The notes under the pieces: generated by a model | What the model saw: only the letters and a program-made list of their open reading frames with translations | What the model was told of the DNA's origin: nothing | Databases searched by the model: none | Shown: positions 63,818-64,000 of the stretch, one piece after another | Position numbering within the stretch: the first letter of the stretch is position 1 | Layout: the number at the start of each line of letters is the position of its first letter | Made by a program: the position numbers and the translations under genes | Assembly (NCBI GenBank): GCA_940337035.1 | Contig: OW679197.1 | Span: 63,137,903 to 63,201,902 of the forward strand | Length of the DNA: 64,000 nt | Reading direction: 5' to 3' | Source: Agriotes lineatus | Lineage: Eukaryota; Arthropoda; Insecta; Coleoptera; Elateridae

Positions 63818-64000
63818 AAACATATTTTGTTTTCGACCTCGACGATTTTTACAAATCTGCGATTTATATGGCCATTTCTCAATCAACGAACTCAAAATTA
63901 TACGAAAGGTATCATTAAACTATACAATCTTTGTGAAGACAGCCAACGTATTGTCATTAAAGGAAAAGTTAATAAAGGTCCAGGATTTCAAACTAGATGG
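63818..64000 (+). CDS. Candidate partial exon running off the right edge
   Basis: A strong acceptor (TTTGTTTTATTTACAG) ends at 63817. Two frames stay open to the window end (61 codons each): one reads TKGIIKLYNLCEDSQRIVIK near its end, the other LYGHFSINELKIIRKVSLNY. The third frame reads YFVFDLDDFYKSAIYMAI and then stops at 63926, as a last exon might. I recognise none of them, and the frame cannot be chosen from this window. If real, it belongs to a plus-strand gene unrelated to the kinesin. Confidence 0.35.

Overview
The window looks like an AT-rich, transposon-dense piece of an insect (arthropod) nuclear genome, probably intronic or intergenic space around one clearly recognisable host gene. 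The evidence is a spliced kinesin motor gene with short exons and GT-AG introns, many insect-type non-LTR retrotransposons (two Jockey-like, two RTE-like, one CR1-like, one I/R1/LOA-like), mariner and hAT transposons and MITEs, a Polinton DNA polymerase relic, and no bacterial-type gene layout. The order is not determined; a beetle-like or similar TE-rich insect is a guess.

Layout. 1-4.4 kb: a nearly intact Jockey-like element with one nonsense codon in ORF1 and one frameshift in ORF2. 5.4-7.6 kb: Helitron-like and foldback elements. 7.6-13.6 kb: minus-strand exons of a KIF6/KIF9-type kinesin motor domain with P-loop, switch I and switch II all present. Its introns hold an RTE-like element, MITEs and one copy of a dispersed repeat; the 3' part of the gene must lie left of the window and its 5' exon was not found. 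14.3-19 kb: CR1-like and RNase-H-bearing non-LTR relics broken up by hairpin elements. 19.6-26 kb: a second, decayed Jockey-like element interrupted by a 1.5-kb insertion and by a tRNA-derived SINE with a perfect 13-bp target duplication. 26-31.2 kb: a mariner-like relic split by a hAT element, another mariner relic, and an internally deleted RTE-like element. 31.5-45.6 kb: hairpins, MITEs, a mariner transposase relic, a possible solo LTR and long stretches with nothing recognisable. 45.6-50.8 kb: decayed Polinton/Maverick DNA polymerase B pieces interrupted by repeats, hairpins and a hAT-in-hAT nest. 51-64 kb: palindromic MITEs (one carrying a 28S rDNA fragment), three more DNA-transposon derivatives, a 0.9-kb foldback, a 100-bp assembly gap, and a possible exon running off the right end.

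Two repeat families stand out as possibly undescribed. (1) At least ten roughly 80-170 bp hairpin elements share short AT-rich ends (AATAGTA.ATTATA... / ...TATA.TACTATTTT or TCGTAGATAAAAT), while the stem between the ends differs from copy to copy and often closes on a GC-rich tip. (2) A 0.4-0.8 kb dispersed repeat (seven loci) begins ACTTCCCTCGTCTAAAAGAC and ends GAGGGAAGTTCTG. It carries internal tandem 'ATACAGGGTGAGCACCTTAAAA' units and, at a fixed place, a tRNA-like box A/box B module that in most copies is followed by a T-run resembling a Pol III terminator.
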